Source: Hippopus hippopus
Lineage: Eukaryota; Mollusca; Bivalvia; Cardiida; Cardiidae
Direction: 5' to 3'
Length of the DNA stretch: 64,000 bases
Assembly (NCBI GenBank): GCA_946811185.2
Contig: OX328096.1
Span: forward strand, 24,803,881 to 24,867,880
Positions 32,900-42,689 of this stretch are shown here, piece after piece (position 1 is the stretch's first letter; each line of letters begins with the position of its first letter). A model generated the notes under the pieces. It had not been told where the DNA came from, did no database searches, and saw only the letters and a list, made by a program, of their open reading frames with translations. A program made the translations under genes and the position numbers.

Positions 32900-34138
32900 A
32901 GAGCACGTTCATGCTAGAAAATAATTTTTGCTATATTTTGAACTTTATTTTAACATTAACTAACCTCAACTCCAATGGAAAATGTGATTGGAGTCATTTT
33001 ACCATTTGCAGTTTGCACAGTACATAACTTTTTCACGTACTTTACCATTGAAAACAGAAACTGGAAAACTTTATGTGAACACTAAGACTACTAAATATTT
33101 AGCAAGGTCTTCATATGTTTATGCTAGAAAGCATCTGCGACACATATATAACTTATACCCGCTTGGTTTTTAGATGTAGTTAACATACTTGACATTACAT
33201 TTCCTCGTGAAGTTTCTGCTCAATAGGAAAGGTGTATTAGTAAACGTAGAACCTATATTGGGACCAGTAGCCATTGCACATTAATATAGACAAATACAAT
33301 TGTAAAATCAGTCTAGAAAACCATTTAAACCAGAAATCGGTACAATACTTGACTTCCATATTCTTGACATCATTATTCATTTTCTACAACAAGCAGTTTA
33401 TTTCTGTGAAACACTGATGTTATTCTAAACAGGAATGGGATTTATAGAGATGGCAATGAAACCTTGAGTCTTAACATTTGAAAACAGTGGTGCATGTTTT
33501 CCCATGCAGAATGTTTCATGTACTTGACAATTCTGAACGTCCCACTTCTGAATATTATAAATATTGTGCAGTCATCATTTCATGCTTACGCTAAAGCATG
33601 TTTTGCTTGCAGTTGTTCAAATCCACATTATTTATGATTTTTTTTTTCAGTTTTATCACGTTTATTCTTATGTATTTTCTGGTATATTTGTGTGTGATGA
33701 AAATGTCTTAATGCTCTTGACTTGAATATTTGAGACACTGATTAAATAGTTGTCAGTGGTTTGATTTGAAAATTAACATTGTGGGTAAGCAATTTTCCAA
33801 AATCAAAATGTCATCTTAGCATTAGAAAATTGACAAAGTTTAGGGCTATGTGCCAAATTTATCTTATGCAAAATGGTCAGTTTTTCCCAATTTACTGTGC
33901 GACAGGCAAGTTTTCACCGTTTTCTAGGGATTATCAGTATTTTGTGACCATCCAAGTCAATCTTCCCATTCAGATACTGGTCGAATCTGGTTTGCCCGGG
34001 CATAAGGCTGTTTGGTAATGGTGAAAATCATTGCATTTTAGAAAAAAAAAAGAAAAACAAAAGCATCTCTAAACAAATGACACACAGTTGCCGTTAAACA
34101 ATCATACAGTTAACATAATGCATAAAAAAAAAAAAGGT
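32900..34138. other. Intron sequence, nothing recognised
   Basis: No MITE cores or convincing exons; a gap in an otherwise dense MITE field. Confidence 0.45.
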
Positions 34139-34366
34139 TTAACTCTTTACCAAACGACAATATTTTAGGCTATACCAAACTGAAAGCACTTGCAGACAAC
34201 AAAATAAATGTGGCTGAAAAATTAAAACATGTTGTGAGAAGGGTAGAAAACATTTTGGGAAAAGGAGAAATTGCTGGTTACCAGCAATTTCTCCTTTTCC
34301 TACAATGTTTTCAAAAGGCTTCTTCTTTAGGGTCGTTAAAACTCGGGATTGTGTGGTAAAGAGTTA
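34139..34366 (-). mobile_element. MITE-A with compensated hairpin
   Basis: TTAACTCTTTACCAAACGAC to GTGGTAAAGAGTTAA. The core is AATTGCTGGTTACCAGCAATT: the AAAT to AATT change occurs on both arms, so pairing is kept. Confidence 0.95.
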
Positions 34367-34555
34367 ACTCTTTACCAAACAACAAAATTTTAAGCTCATC
34401 CAAATTCAAAGTTGTTGAATGACAAATTAGGTGTACATTGTATCTCAAATGATGAAATTTGTCTCTGAAAAGGCCTCTGAAAGGATGGAAAACATTGTGC
34501 TAAAAAGGAGAAAATGCTGGTTACCAGCATTTTCTCCTTTCCCACAATGTTTTCA
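34363..34555 (-). mobile_element. MITE-A in tandem, shared TTAA
   Basis: The left TTAA is the right TTAA of the previous copy. Core AAATGCTGGTTACCAGCATTT. The right end is lost where a MITE-C fragment begins. Confidence 0.88.
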
Positions 34556-34649
34556 CAAGTTATTAAAAATGTGCAGTCTGATCTTGAATCTTTGGTCTGC
34601 CTTTATGCGAAATACTCTTATGAAACAGTCTTGACCTTAGTAACTTTTT

Positions 34650-34848
34650 GGGCTTAGTTGTTGATTGTAGATGAGAAATTAAATGTGACTCAAATGATAG
34701 AATTAGTCACTGAGAAGGTAGAAAACATTGTGAGAAAGGAAAAAAATGCTGGTTTCCAGTATTTTTCTCGTTTTCCCACATTGTTTTTAAAAGCCTTTTC
34801 CTCGGGGTCGTAAAAAATTTAGTTGTGTATTGTGTGATAAAGGCTTAA
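34650..34848 (-). mobile_element. MITE-A copy
   Basis: Core AAATGCTGGTTTCCAGTATTT; right end GTGATAAAGGCTTAA. Confidence 0.8.
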
Positions 34849-35210
34849 CAAAGGGTATCAAACGGATTGAAAGATTTTTTTAAAATAGATATTCACCGTC
34901 CCAATTTTTTGGAACAAAAAAATACTGATCTTGCTTTGCAATTTTTAGTTTGGCCCAAATCTTTGGGTCATGAAAAATAACTATTTTCACGTATTTTGAT
35001 GGTGTCCCAATACTTTGGGTGTCCCAAAATTTAAGCAAAATATGGTAATTTGTGGCAGCCAGAAGTGACAGAACTTAATGTATATATCTCAGTCTTCACT
35101 TGGCTAGTAAAGTTTTTCTGTGAAAGTGGGCCAAGGTTTGGTAAAGAGTAATTGACAATACATTTCACTCGCAATAGACCTAGATTAAATGTTACCTCCT
35201 GCTATTTCAG

Positions 35211-35391
35211 ATTTTTCTACCACATATTTGGCAACGGTATTGGGAGTCTGACTGTCAGTCTTCGTTCAGGTCATACCTGGGCTAGCACGGTTTTATGGAC
35301 ATCAAGGGGCTCCACAAGTCGTCGCACCTGGTACTGTGCACATATCACTGCACAAGAAGTAGGTAGCCTGACCCTGAGAGGATATTACATT
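35211..35391 (+). CDS. MAM domain exon 3
   Basis: Acceptor GCTATTTCAG, donor ACATT/GTAAGT. It reads VFFYHIFGNGIGSLTVSLRSG, matching MAM ..F.YHMYG..IG.L.V.L. It continues ..TVLWTSRGSTSRRTW then AQEVGSLTLRGYYI. The residue before FFYH is V where many MAM domains have Cys. It ends in phase 0. Confidence 0.92.
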
Positions 35392-35816
35392 GTAAGTTTT
35401 TCTCTGGTTGTCATGTATTCAAATTATCAACCAATTGATATGCAAGCTATCAGTGATTCAGCAATGATAGAGTAGAATTGAATATTTGTTGTTGGACATC
35501 AGAAATTAGCCACAATCAACTTGCATTTATAAAAAGAGAAACTAAATGTATTTGTGCAATACCAAAAGATAATGGCAGATGATACTAACAAGCTTTTTAA
35601 CTTTTCGGGGAAAGTTTGATTGTCAGTTTTGTGAGTTTTGGGTTCATGAAACAGCTGCCCCATGTGAAGCATAACCTGGATATATGTCAGGATGATTATG
35701 CAAACAAAAGTATATGATATGATAGATTTGAAACCAGCATTTCTTACCAACATAGTGATGGAAAAAAAAAATTAGATTTTCCAAAGAATGTTATATGCTA
35801 CATGTAACTATTTTTA

Positions 35817-36060
35817 CGAGAGCAATTCAAAAATAACGTAGACAAGCCATAATTATTATTACCAAGCTGTTTACTATGATATTTTCATGACTATCTAATA
35901 CAGTGTCGCCAAACATTTTTACAGCTAAGATCTAAAATATCTCGGACATCGGTTCACTGGTTGTCTTGATACACCAAGTTATGCTACATTACTATAGTGA
36001 CCATGGCGCAGTATAAATTACGTCACCTGACGATATCAACATCATTTCGGGAGACTCACC
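35817..36060. mobile_element. Mariner-like fragment, copy 1
   Basis: It begins ACGAGAGCAATTCAAAAATA, resembling mariner-type inverted ends, and matches 59459-59690 closely throughout (e.g. TATGATATTTTCATGACTAT). No transposase frame. Confidence 0.5.
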
Positions 36061-37004
36061 CTACAGCTTTTCAGAATTCTCACTCGTGCCTTCAATACAA
36101 CGTCTGTACCTGAGGATCCATTCCTGGAAAATGTTTTTGTACCAATTCTTTTCGATCCCAGCTGTGATTCTGGTTTTATACATGTACTTCAATTCCCCTG
36201 TTGGTTCATCACATTGCTGATGCTACTGATAAGTTTCTTGCCAATTTTTCACTTTATATATCGTTCTCTACAGATGTTCTTCCCTCTGAAATTTTCAATG
36301 CCACTTGTAGACTAAAGCTCGGCACACCTTTTGCTTCTCTGCTTTTTCCAGCATCTCTCTTATCTCAGTTGGTGTTTTTCGGAGTGAAACACAGAACTTT
36401 ATCATAAGACGTTGTTCTGTGGCTTTGGACAACATCATGTTTTTTTCTTCAAAACAAATCTGGTTGCTTTGGTTAATAAACAGTTTTCAAATAACCCCTG
36501 CGAATTGGATGTTGAAATTCAACACAAACAATGATGTAGAATCATGCTAAAAGCGTTTGGAGTTTTACAACATTTTGCCTCTGTATATTAGTAGATATGA
36601 GCTCAGCCAGGCAATGTAAAAAATCGTAAGTCGAAATTCTGTGGGTTTTGCCGTGTGTCTAAACTTCCGTTGCTATAAAAGCCAAAGTGAAATATAAGAT
36701 TATCATAACGATGATAATTAATGAACTGGAATTAAGTTGCACCTTATCCGTACCAATTTTAATAAATTTTGATCAAGCCTTACTGTAAATATCAGAGTGT
36801 CTATGTATTTTTTGAATGGTCCTCGTACTTTATTAGTAATGACTGTGTGCACCAGTCAACAGTAATTTGGTCATAAATGGTCATCTTGAAAGAAAGTGTT
36901 TTTTCTCTAACCAATGTATTTCTTGTTAGAAATAAGCATTCTCCATATCTACAATCTACTATTACACTCTTTACCAGACAACATAAGATTTAAATTGGTC
37001 TAAG

Positions 37005-37214
37005 TTAACTCATTACCAAATGACAACTTTTAATTGATCCATTTTGAAAGGAATAAATGTGGCTAAAATGATTGGATGTGTCTTTGAAAGGGTAAAAAAA
37101 CATTGTGGGAAATGGAGAAAATGCTGGTCACCAGCATTTTCTCCCATTTCCACAATGTTTTCAAAAGTCTTGTTTTTCTGGGTAAGTAAAATTCTTAACT
37201 TTTTGGTAAAGGAT
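37005..37214 (-). mobile_element. MITE-A copy
   Basis: Core AAATGCTGGTCACCAGCATTT. The TGGAGAAAA arm faces TTTTCTCCCA. Confidence 0.85.
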
Positions 37215-37562
37215 TTTCAGATAAGAAATTTAATGTGCATCAAAATAATAATGGTATTCTTCTTTGAAGTACAGAAAAACATAATGGCAAAAGGACAAAA
37301 TGCTGGTTATCAGCATTTTTTTTCTTTTTCTCAACGTTTTCAATGCCCTGTACATCAGGGATGTTAAAACATTGGATTACGTTGTAAAGGTTAAGCATAC
37401 AAATTAATGTGGCACAAATGGTGATTTCTGTCTTTGATATGGCAGAAAACTATGTGGGAAAAGAAAATGCTAACTGCTAGCAAATCAACCTTTACCTGCA
37501 ATGTTTTAAAAGGATATTTTTCTTCAGGTAGTTTGAACTTGGAATTATGTGGTATAGGATAG
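37215..37562 (-). mobile_element. Two further MITE-A copies in tandem
   Basis: 37215-37394 (core AAATGCTGGTTATCAGCATTT, end TGTAAAGGTTAA) and 37398-37562 (core AATGCTAACTGCTAGC), each lacking its left terminus. Confidence 0.75.
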
Positions 37563-37639
37563 TAGACATTAGAGCAACACTGGCTCTCGAATTTTGCTAA
37601 ATGAAAATAATCTTTGATACCGAGCACATGATGGTGTAA

Positions 37640-38240
37640 TTCTTGATACCAAGATTCATCATTTTACATACAAATTTTCTAGATCAAATACAGTACATAT
37701 TTCACATGCAGATAAAAATCAGACATGTTTGCATCAAGGCAGTGTCAGATAAGTACTGTCCCAAATACATTGTGATAAAACCAAAGTGTAGACTACCTCA
37801 TGCTTGGTTTACGATTTTGTCGGTCAAAATGTTACGTATAATCATCATTCTGCAATTCATAAAACAAGGTTATTACCCACTTAACCAGTAATATTTTAAT
37901 TTCTTACTGTTTTCAAACCTTTTCACTGTCAAGCCAATTGCTTCAGTGTATGTGTGTGCCTTAGTGTATGCATCCACCCATCTGTCTGGACCAGAACTTC
38001 TACATTTATGGATGGATTTCAAAAGAATTTGGCAGTTGTTCTTCTTAATGAGTAAAGTGCCATTCGAAACATTTCTTCAGGTGGGTCCTTGGTCAAGGTC
38101 ACACTGGGATGTCAAATGATAAAATTATCCTACATAGAGCTTTAATCACTTTCAGTCTTGTGCGACATAGAATTTTCTCACACTGCTCAGTGCAAATACA
38201 AGCACCAGGAAAGCTACTACAACATAATGGATCTAATGTA
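37640..38240. repeat. First copy of the 44.6-45.0 kb element
   Basis: Shares TTTACGATTT, AAAATGTTACGTATAATC and the end TTTTCTCACACTGCTC...AAATACAAGCACCAGGAAAG with the later copy, with an extra internal stretch. It lies in the last astacin intron about 110 bp before the terminal exon. Confidence 0.55.
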
Positions 38241-38350
38241 AATTTATCTGGAGTTTACCTCCCCTGCATACTTTAAAAGCCAATTCCTTTATTGTTGAAG
38301 AAGCAGGGATTTTTTAGTGATCGGCTAGTAATAACATCCTTTTTTTCCAG

Positions 38351-38527
38351 GTTGAATTTAAAGCTGTGAGTGGTTCAAATAAAAATACGACTATTGCAAT
38401 TGATGACATCTTTATAGGCCATTCAGCAGAAGTGGACAAGTTTGCTACTTTACAGAAGTGTGGGGAGCAGGAAAGAGAGCAAGGCTTGTTGTCGGACTAC
38501 GGAGATCCTCCCATAAAATATAAATAG
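38351..38527 (+). CDS. MAM domain exon 4 and C-terminus with stop
   Basis: Acceptor TTTTTTCCAG. It reads VEFKAVSGSNKNTTIAIDDI, the closing MAM motif (V.FEA..G.....IAIDDI), then a last cysteine (QKCGE) and a polar tail EREQGLLSDYGDPPIKYK ending at TAG. No hydrophobic anchor follows, so the product is probably secreted. No AATAAA is evident in the next 150 bp; that stretch holds a short tandem duplication of the stop region (AAATAGTAC repeated). Confidence 0.92.
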   Translation, partial: VEFKAVSGSNKNTTIAIDDIFIGHSAEVDKFATLQKCGEQEREQGLLSDYGDPPIKYK

Positions 38528-38638
38528 TACAGTTAAATGATATACATGTACTTTGTTACTGGGTGTGTTTGTTTTGTAAATAGTACTGTTAAACTTTATT
38601 AGAATAACATAGTTTGTTACTGGGTATGTTTTTTTCCA

Positions 38639-39676
38639 CTTGGCTCTTTGCCAAAAAACTGGAGGCCATTGGGGGCCTGAAATCGCTCTACTGGCAGTGA
38701 TTTTGCTTTTATGCCAACATACATTATGAATTCATGATGCAAAAAAGATAAAAAGACAAAAAACACAAAAATGTGTTCTTGCAACTGGGCTTGAACCCAC
38801 TAAGACAGCATAAGCAGGCATGGTGAATTGAACAAAAAGTGAAAAAAATGAAGTGCAATTTCTCAAAACTAAATGTTAGGAATCCAGCCAAATTTGAAAT
38901 GGTTTCAGTACGCCTTGTATTACACAATCCTAGCAAATTTCAAAGAAATGTTACTAATAATGTGGACATTGCTGAGTAAACAATACTAAGTCATCAAATG
39001 GCTGCTTTTCCTGAACGGTTTACTAGATTTTCTTCACTTTTAATAGAGTTCAATCCCTTGATGAACCAAACAATCTTTGCAAGTTTCAAAAGAATTGGAT
39101 CAACACTGTAAACTTCATTGCCTAAACAAGAAATGGAAGTTTTCAACTTTGAATGGGTACTTTTCCCATACTGTCAGATTTTTTTCAAAATCAATAGGGT
39201 TCAAGCTGTTTATGATACAAAGCAACTGTGCAAGTTTTATGAAAATCCGACCACAACTACTGACTTCATTGCATAAACAAGAAATGGAAATTTTCAACTT
39301 TAAATTTTCAACTGTAAATGGCTACTTTTTCCATACTGATTGTCAGATTTTTTTCAAAATCAATAGGTTTCAAGCTGTTGATGATACAAAGCAACTCTGC
39401 AAGTTTCATGAAAACCCGACCACAAATGCTGTGACTTCATCGAAATGGAAATTTTCAACTTGAAATGGCTACTTTTCCAATACCGTTTGTTGGATTTTTT
39501 TCAAAATCAATAGGGTTCAAGCTATTGATGAGATAAACAAACTGTGTAAGTTTCACAAAAATCTGACAACAAATGCAGACTTTATCGTGTAAACAAGAAA
39601 AAGACTAACGGATGGACAGACGGACGACTGAAACCCCGCCATGACATCTCTGCTGGCTTTCAGCCAGTAGAGCTAA
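38639..39676. repeat. Bivalve repeat downstream of the astacin stop
   Basis: It begins ACTTGGCTCTTTGCCAAAA and ends CTTTCAGCCAGTAGAGCTAA after a GGATGGACAGACGGACGAC stretch and CCATGACAT. The centre (about 39060-39600) holds three to four diverged direct repeats of about 150-170 bp (AACAAGAAATGGAA.TTTTCAA ... TCAAAATCAATAGG). The open frame at 39077-39463 is produced by these repeats. Confidence 0.7.
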
Positions 39677-39870
39677 TGACGCTAGGAAGAAAATTTTTGA
39701 AAACATTAAGGGAAAAGAAGAATATGACGGTACCCATTTCCTTCTTTTCCCCCCAATATTCCACCATTTTAGGCACATTTGTTTTGTTGTTGTTACGGGA
39801 GACCACTCCTTCATGCGTGGCTTCATCCCGATTTAAATACAATACCTAACAACTGCGTTAGGGAGAATTC

Positions 39871-39939
39871 GCTTTAGCTCAGTGGTTATGGTGTTGGCTT
39901 TTCGTCTGGGCGTTCTAGGTTCGAATCCTGCCCGGTCCC
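39871..39939 (+). promoter_or_regulatory. tRNA-like pol III box pair in LTR1
   Basis: An A-box-like TAGCTCAGTGG and a B-box GGTTCGAATCC lie at tRNA-like spacing inside LTR1. The anticodon arm does not fold cleanly and the acceptor ends do not pair well, so this is a tRNA-derived promoter rather than a working tRNA gene. Confidence 0.6.
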
Positions 39940-40195
39940 TGTATTTCTGCTATGCATTTGTTCATTTGTTTCTTTGTTACGGACTTTGTTCGTAAGATGG
40001 GGGCTAATCCGGGATTGGCCATTGAGCCATTAATCCCATTTGTTGTCCAAAAACGGACTTTCTGCCTAATGAAGGCTTTGAGTCATCAATAAATGATGAC
40101 TTTAAGAGGGGGTGTGTTACGGGAGACCACTCTTTCATGCATGGCTTCATCCCGATTTAAATACAATACCTAACAACTGCGTTAGGGAGCTATCT

Positions 40196-40282
40196 CTTTA
40201 GCTCGGTGGTTATGGTATTGGTCTTTTAATCTCGAAAAATGAGGATCTTGTCTGCCATGGGTTCAAATCCTGCCAGATGCGG
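40196..40282 (+). promoter_or_regulatory. Divergent tRNA-like core in LTR2
   Basis: LTR2 keeps the same outer ~80 bp and ~70 bp as LTR1/3, but its centre is different and about 21 bp longer. The A-box is TAGCTCGGTGG and the B-box GGTTCAAATCC, with extra sequence before the B-box resembling a long variable arm. It appears to derive from another tRNA class or another subfamily. Confidence 0.5.
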
Positions 40283-40342
40283 TTTGTGTTTCAGCCATGC
40301 ATTTGTTCATTTGTTTCTTTGTTACGGACTTTGTTCGTAAGA

Positions 40343-40360
40343 TGGGGGCTCGTCCGGGAT
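40343..40360 (+). promoter_or_regulatory. Primer-binding site complementary to tRNA-Pro
   Basis: The 18 bases TGGGGGCTCGTCCGGGAT immediately follow LTR2. They are the exact complement of the conserved 3' end of animal tRNA-Pro plus CCA, the same primer site used by gammaretroviruses. The equivalent site after LTR1 (39998-40015) differs at two central bases (AA for CG). Position directly after an LTR is what a reverse-transcription primer site requires. Confidence 0.75.
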
Positions 40361-40535
40361 TGGCCATTGAGCCATTAATCCTATTTGTTGTCCAAAAACG
40401 CACTTTCTGCCTAATAAAGGCTTTGAGTCATCAATAAATGATGACTTTAAGAGAGGGTGTGTTACGGGAGACCACTCCTTCATGCATGGCTTCATCCTGA
40501 TTTAAATACAATACCTAACAACTGCGTTAGGGAGA

Positions 40536-40605
40536 ATTCTCTTTAGCTCAGTGGTTATGGTGTTGGCCTTTCGTCCGGGCGTTCTAGGTTCGAATCCTGC
40601 CTGGT
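40536..40605 (+). promoter_or_regulatory. tRNA-like pol III box pair in LTR3
   Basis: Almost identical to the LTR1 core (TAGCTCAGTGG ... GGTTCGAATCC), with only a few substitutions. LTR1 and LTR3 therefore belong to the same subfamily while LTR2 between them does not. Confidence 0.6.
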
Positions 40606-40722
40606 CCCTGTATTTCTGCCATGCATTTGTTCATTTGTTTCTTTGTTACGGACTTTGTTCGTAAGATTTTCCACAAATGATTTCAGTTGGGACAAGTCTA
40701 AAATTTTGTTCCCTTGTAAAGT

Positions 40723-40858
40723 GCCCCAAGTATAGTTGCCTTTTAGGCCACTGTGGACCAAGATCAGACTGCACAAAATTTACACTGTCTCTTGCAATTT
40801 TTGGGGTCTTATTTCTTAATCACAAATTTCTCTTAAGATTATTCAGGATTATTAAGGG
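40723..40858. mobile_element. MITE-C partial
   Basis: GACCAAGATCAGACTGCACA with the right arm of the stem missing; between two MITE-A copies. Other relics: 34562-34630, 43240-43310, 58165-58190. Confidence 0.5.
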
Positions 40859-41085
40859 TTTAACCCTTTACCACACAATCATGAGTTTTAACAACCCTGA
40901 GGAAGAAGGCTTTTGAACACATTGTTGGAAATGCAGAAAATGCTAGTAACCTGGATTTTCTTCTTTCCCACCATGTTTTCTACCCTTTTGGTGACAAATT
41001 TCATCATTTGAGCCACATTTAATTTGTCGTCTGCAACTGCTTTCACTTTGGACAAGTCTAAAACTGTCATTTGGTAAGGACTTCA
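40859..41085 (+). mobile_element. MITE-A copy
   Basis: TTAACCCTTTACCACACAAT to TTGGTAAGGACTTCAA; hairpin eroded (AATGCTAGTAACCTGGATT). Confidence 0.9.
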
Positions 41086-41184
41086 ACACTTAGATAACTG
41101 ATAATAGGTGAAAAAGTGTTGGTTTTCTAGAACTAGAACTGTCACAAAACATTGCTTGGTTTCCCCTATGAAGTGCTTTGATTG

Positions 41185-41411
41185 ATTGATTGATTAATGT
41201 CTACGCTGCTTTTAACATTATTTCAGTTATGTCGCTGCAAAAGCTCACTTATTCATGATGGACTTGGGTTTCACCAGTACTAGGCTGAGACTATGAGGTG
41301 TCTTGCTCAAGGACACTCCAACAAAAAACTCTAGTAAGGGTCAAAACTGGCTCCAGAATATGAATCCTTCCCTAGCCACACAGGACCCCAAGAAAGTGTT
41401 GATGGAGACAA
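41185..41411 (-). mobile_element. SINE, minus strand
   Basis: A GATTGATTGATT tail repeat is followed by CTGCTTTTAACATTATTTCA and TTTCACCAGTACTAGGCTGA; no clear tRNA head. Confidence 0.7.
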
Positions 41412-41448
41412 GATGCTCAAACCTAACATGTATTCTGTACAACAATAC

Positions 41449-41525
41449 ATGAGCCATACTCTGTGAAAAGGGGGTTTAATGCATCTGCAATACGTATCAA
41501 CTCAGCTCAGCCTGAGTGGGAAGAC
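41449..41525. mobile_element. MITE-B end fragment
   Basis: CATACTCTGTGAAAAGGGGG then CAGCTCAGCCTGAG. Confidence 0.65.
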
Positions 41526-41704
41526 AGAAAAATGTCTCACCATGACATATATCTCTTGTTTTCTGAGTTTGTCCAGAATCATTACCTGCATATATATGTT
41601 TTTAAGTGTATAAAGCAAGAAATTCATTGTAATTTTACACAGAACTTTAATGTTTTGAAAGGTGATCATGATTCACAACACACCACATTCCACATTAAAT
41701 TTTA

Positions 41705-41934
41705 TTAACCCTTTATTGTACAATCCCAAGTTTTAATGACACCAGGAAGGAAGGCTTTTGAAAACATTGTGGAAAAAGGGAGAAAATGCTGGTAACCAGC
41801 ATTTTCTCCTCTTTCCACAATGTTTTCTAAACTTCCCTAGACAAAATCCCTTCAAGCCACATTTAATCAATTTTTTTTCAAACTGCTTTCAATTTGGACA
41901 AGTCCAAATTTTTGTGGTGTGGTAAATGGTTTAA
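41705..41934 (+). mobile_element. MITE-A copy
   Basis: TTAACCCTTTATTGTAC to GTGGTAAATGGTTTAA; perfect inner hairpin AAATGCTGGTAACCAGCATTT. Confidence 0.92.
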
Positions 41935-42061
41935 AGTACAAAAGCATGAATTAAAATGTACATAGTAAAAACATGCTTAATATGATGTAAAACGTTAGTA
42001 AGACATTGTCAAATAACTTCAACCTATAAGACTCTCCCCCTTTATACATCCATTAATTGAT

Positions 42062-42225
42062 CAAATTAACTCTTAACCTAATGGCAAAATTTAACTTCTT
42101 TACCACACAGTCCTTGGTTTTAATGACTCTTGAGAAAAATGGCATTTGAAAACAGGAAAAGAAGACACTCCTGGTAACTTGCATTTTCTCCTCTTCCAAA
42201 AATATTTTACCCTGTTTACCCTTAA
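42062..42225 (+). mobile_element. MITE-A fragments
   Basis: A terminal piece (TTAACTCTTAACC) precedes a second start (TTCTTTACCACACAGTCC) with a poor hairpin. More terminal pieces are at 42428-42510 and 42511-42640. Confidence 0.65.
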
Positions 42226-42414
42226 AGCGCCTTTCACGCCTTTGCAGACAGTATAGATCAAGATCAGGCTGCACAAAATGTGCAGCCTGATCTTTGATCT
42301 ACGCTGTCCGCCTTGCTGAAACACTAGACAAAAGCAACCATGAAATTGCAAATATCTGATTCGTAATTCCAGTATGAACATGTCTGATAGGTTTATTCAG
42401 CGCTCTAGGGGTTA
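42221..42414. mobile_element. MITE-C, best full-length copy
   Basis: TTAAAGCGCCTTTCACGCC to GCGCTCTAGGGGTTAA: inverted GCGC/TTAA ends. Centre AGATCAAGATCAGGCTGCAC pairs with GTGCAGCCTGATCTTTGATC, a near-perfect stem. Confidence 0.8.
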
Positions 42415-42689
42415 AGTACAAATTCCGTCAATTGAGCTAATCTAAATTGTCATCTCTGAGTTGCTTTCCATTTGGACAAGTCTCTGATTTTGTCATGTGG
42501 TAAAGAGTTAATACTTGTCCAAACTGTGAGCACTTGTAGACTACTTATCAGATAGCTACAATGACCATATTTGCTCTTGAAAAGATAGAAAACATTGTGG
42601 GAAAAGGAAAAAATGTGGGTTACCAGCTATTTGATTGTGCATCAAACTCAATTCTGTCTATCAGCCTGCTGAACCCAGGGGGTACAACG

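Larger units (their letters stand above)
5283..38527 (+). other. Gene: astacin-Sushi-MAM metalloprotease (nine exons, 5' incomplete)
   Basis: Nine exons join without a frame break. Every donor/acceptor phase pair matches, and the junction codons are R31, G74, R132, S209, S269, G329 and V366 in visible numbering. The product reads astacin catalytic domain (about 1-208), one CCP/Sushi module (210-266), one MAM domain (about 270-460) and a short acidic/polar tail. Astacins are secreted or membrane-attached zinc endopeptidases; CCP and MAM modules usually mediate protein contacts. The zinc motif HExxHxxGxxHE, the Met-turn SIMHY and four cysteines placed like the two conserved astacin disulfides are all present, so the enzyme looks functional. 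Signal peptide and propeptide exons were not identified with confidence. No transmembrane segment, TRAF or EGF module follows the MAM domain, so this is not a complete meprin layout. Confidence 0.9.
39791..40666 (+). mobile_element. Tandem TRIM-like LTR element with tRNA-like LTR cores
   Basis: Layout is LTR1 (39791-39997, 207 bp), internal 1 (39998-40114, 117 bp), LTR2 (40115-40342, 228 bp), internal 2 (40343-40459, 117 bp), LTR3 (40460-40666, 207 bp). Each LTR starts TGTTACGGGAGACC and ends GTTCGTAAGA. Each internal part starts with a primer-binding site and ends in a purine run (AAGAGGGGGTG or AAGAGAGGGTG) just before the next LTR. No coding capacity is present. LTR edges are set by the outermost copies, whose flanks diverge exactly there. 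The array splits a MITE-A copy. LTR ends are not the usual ...CA and no clear target duplication is seen, so family and strand are inference. Confidence 0.75.
39677..40722 (+). mobile_element. MITE-A split by the TRIM array
   Basis: Left half at 39677-39790 (ending ACATTTGTTTTGTTGT), right half at 40667-40722 (TTTTCCACAAATGATTTCAG ... TCCCTTGTAAAGTG). Confidence 0.8.

Noticed and set aside
36201..36407. 68-residue plus-strand frame in the last astacin intron region
   Set aside because: No domain motif and no matching splice phases with neighbouring exons.
39077..39463. 128-residue frame
   Set aside because: Internal repetition follows the ~150-170-bp DNA repeats of the bivalve element; low-complexity translation.
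39885..39945. Possible tRNA genes in the 39.8-40.6 kb array
   Set aside because: Anticodon and acceptor stems do not fold and the sequence lies inside repeated LTRs; better read as a pol III promoter relic.
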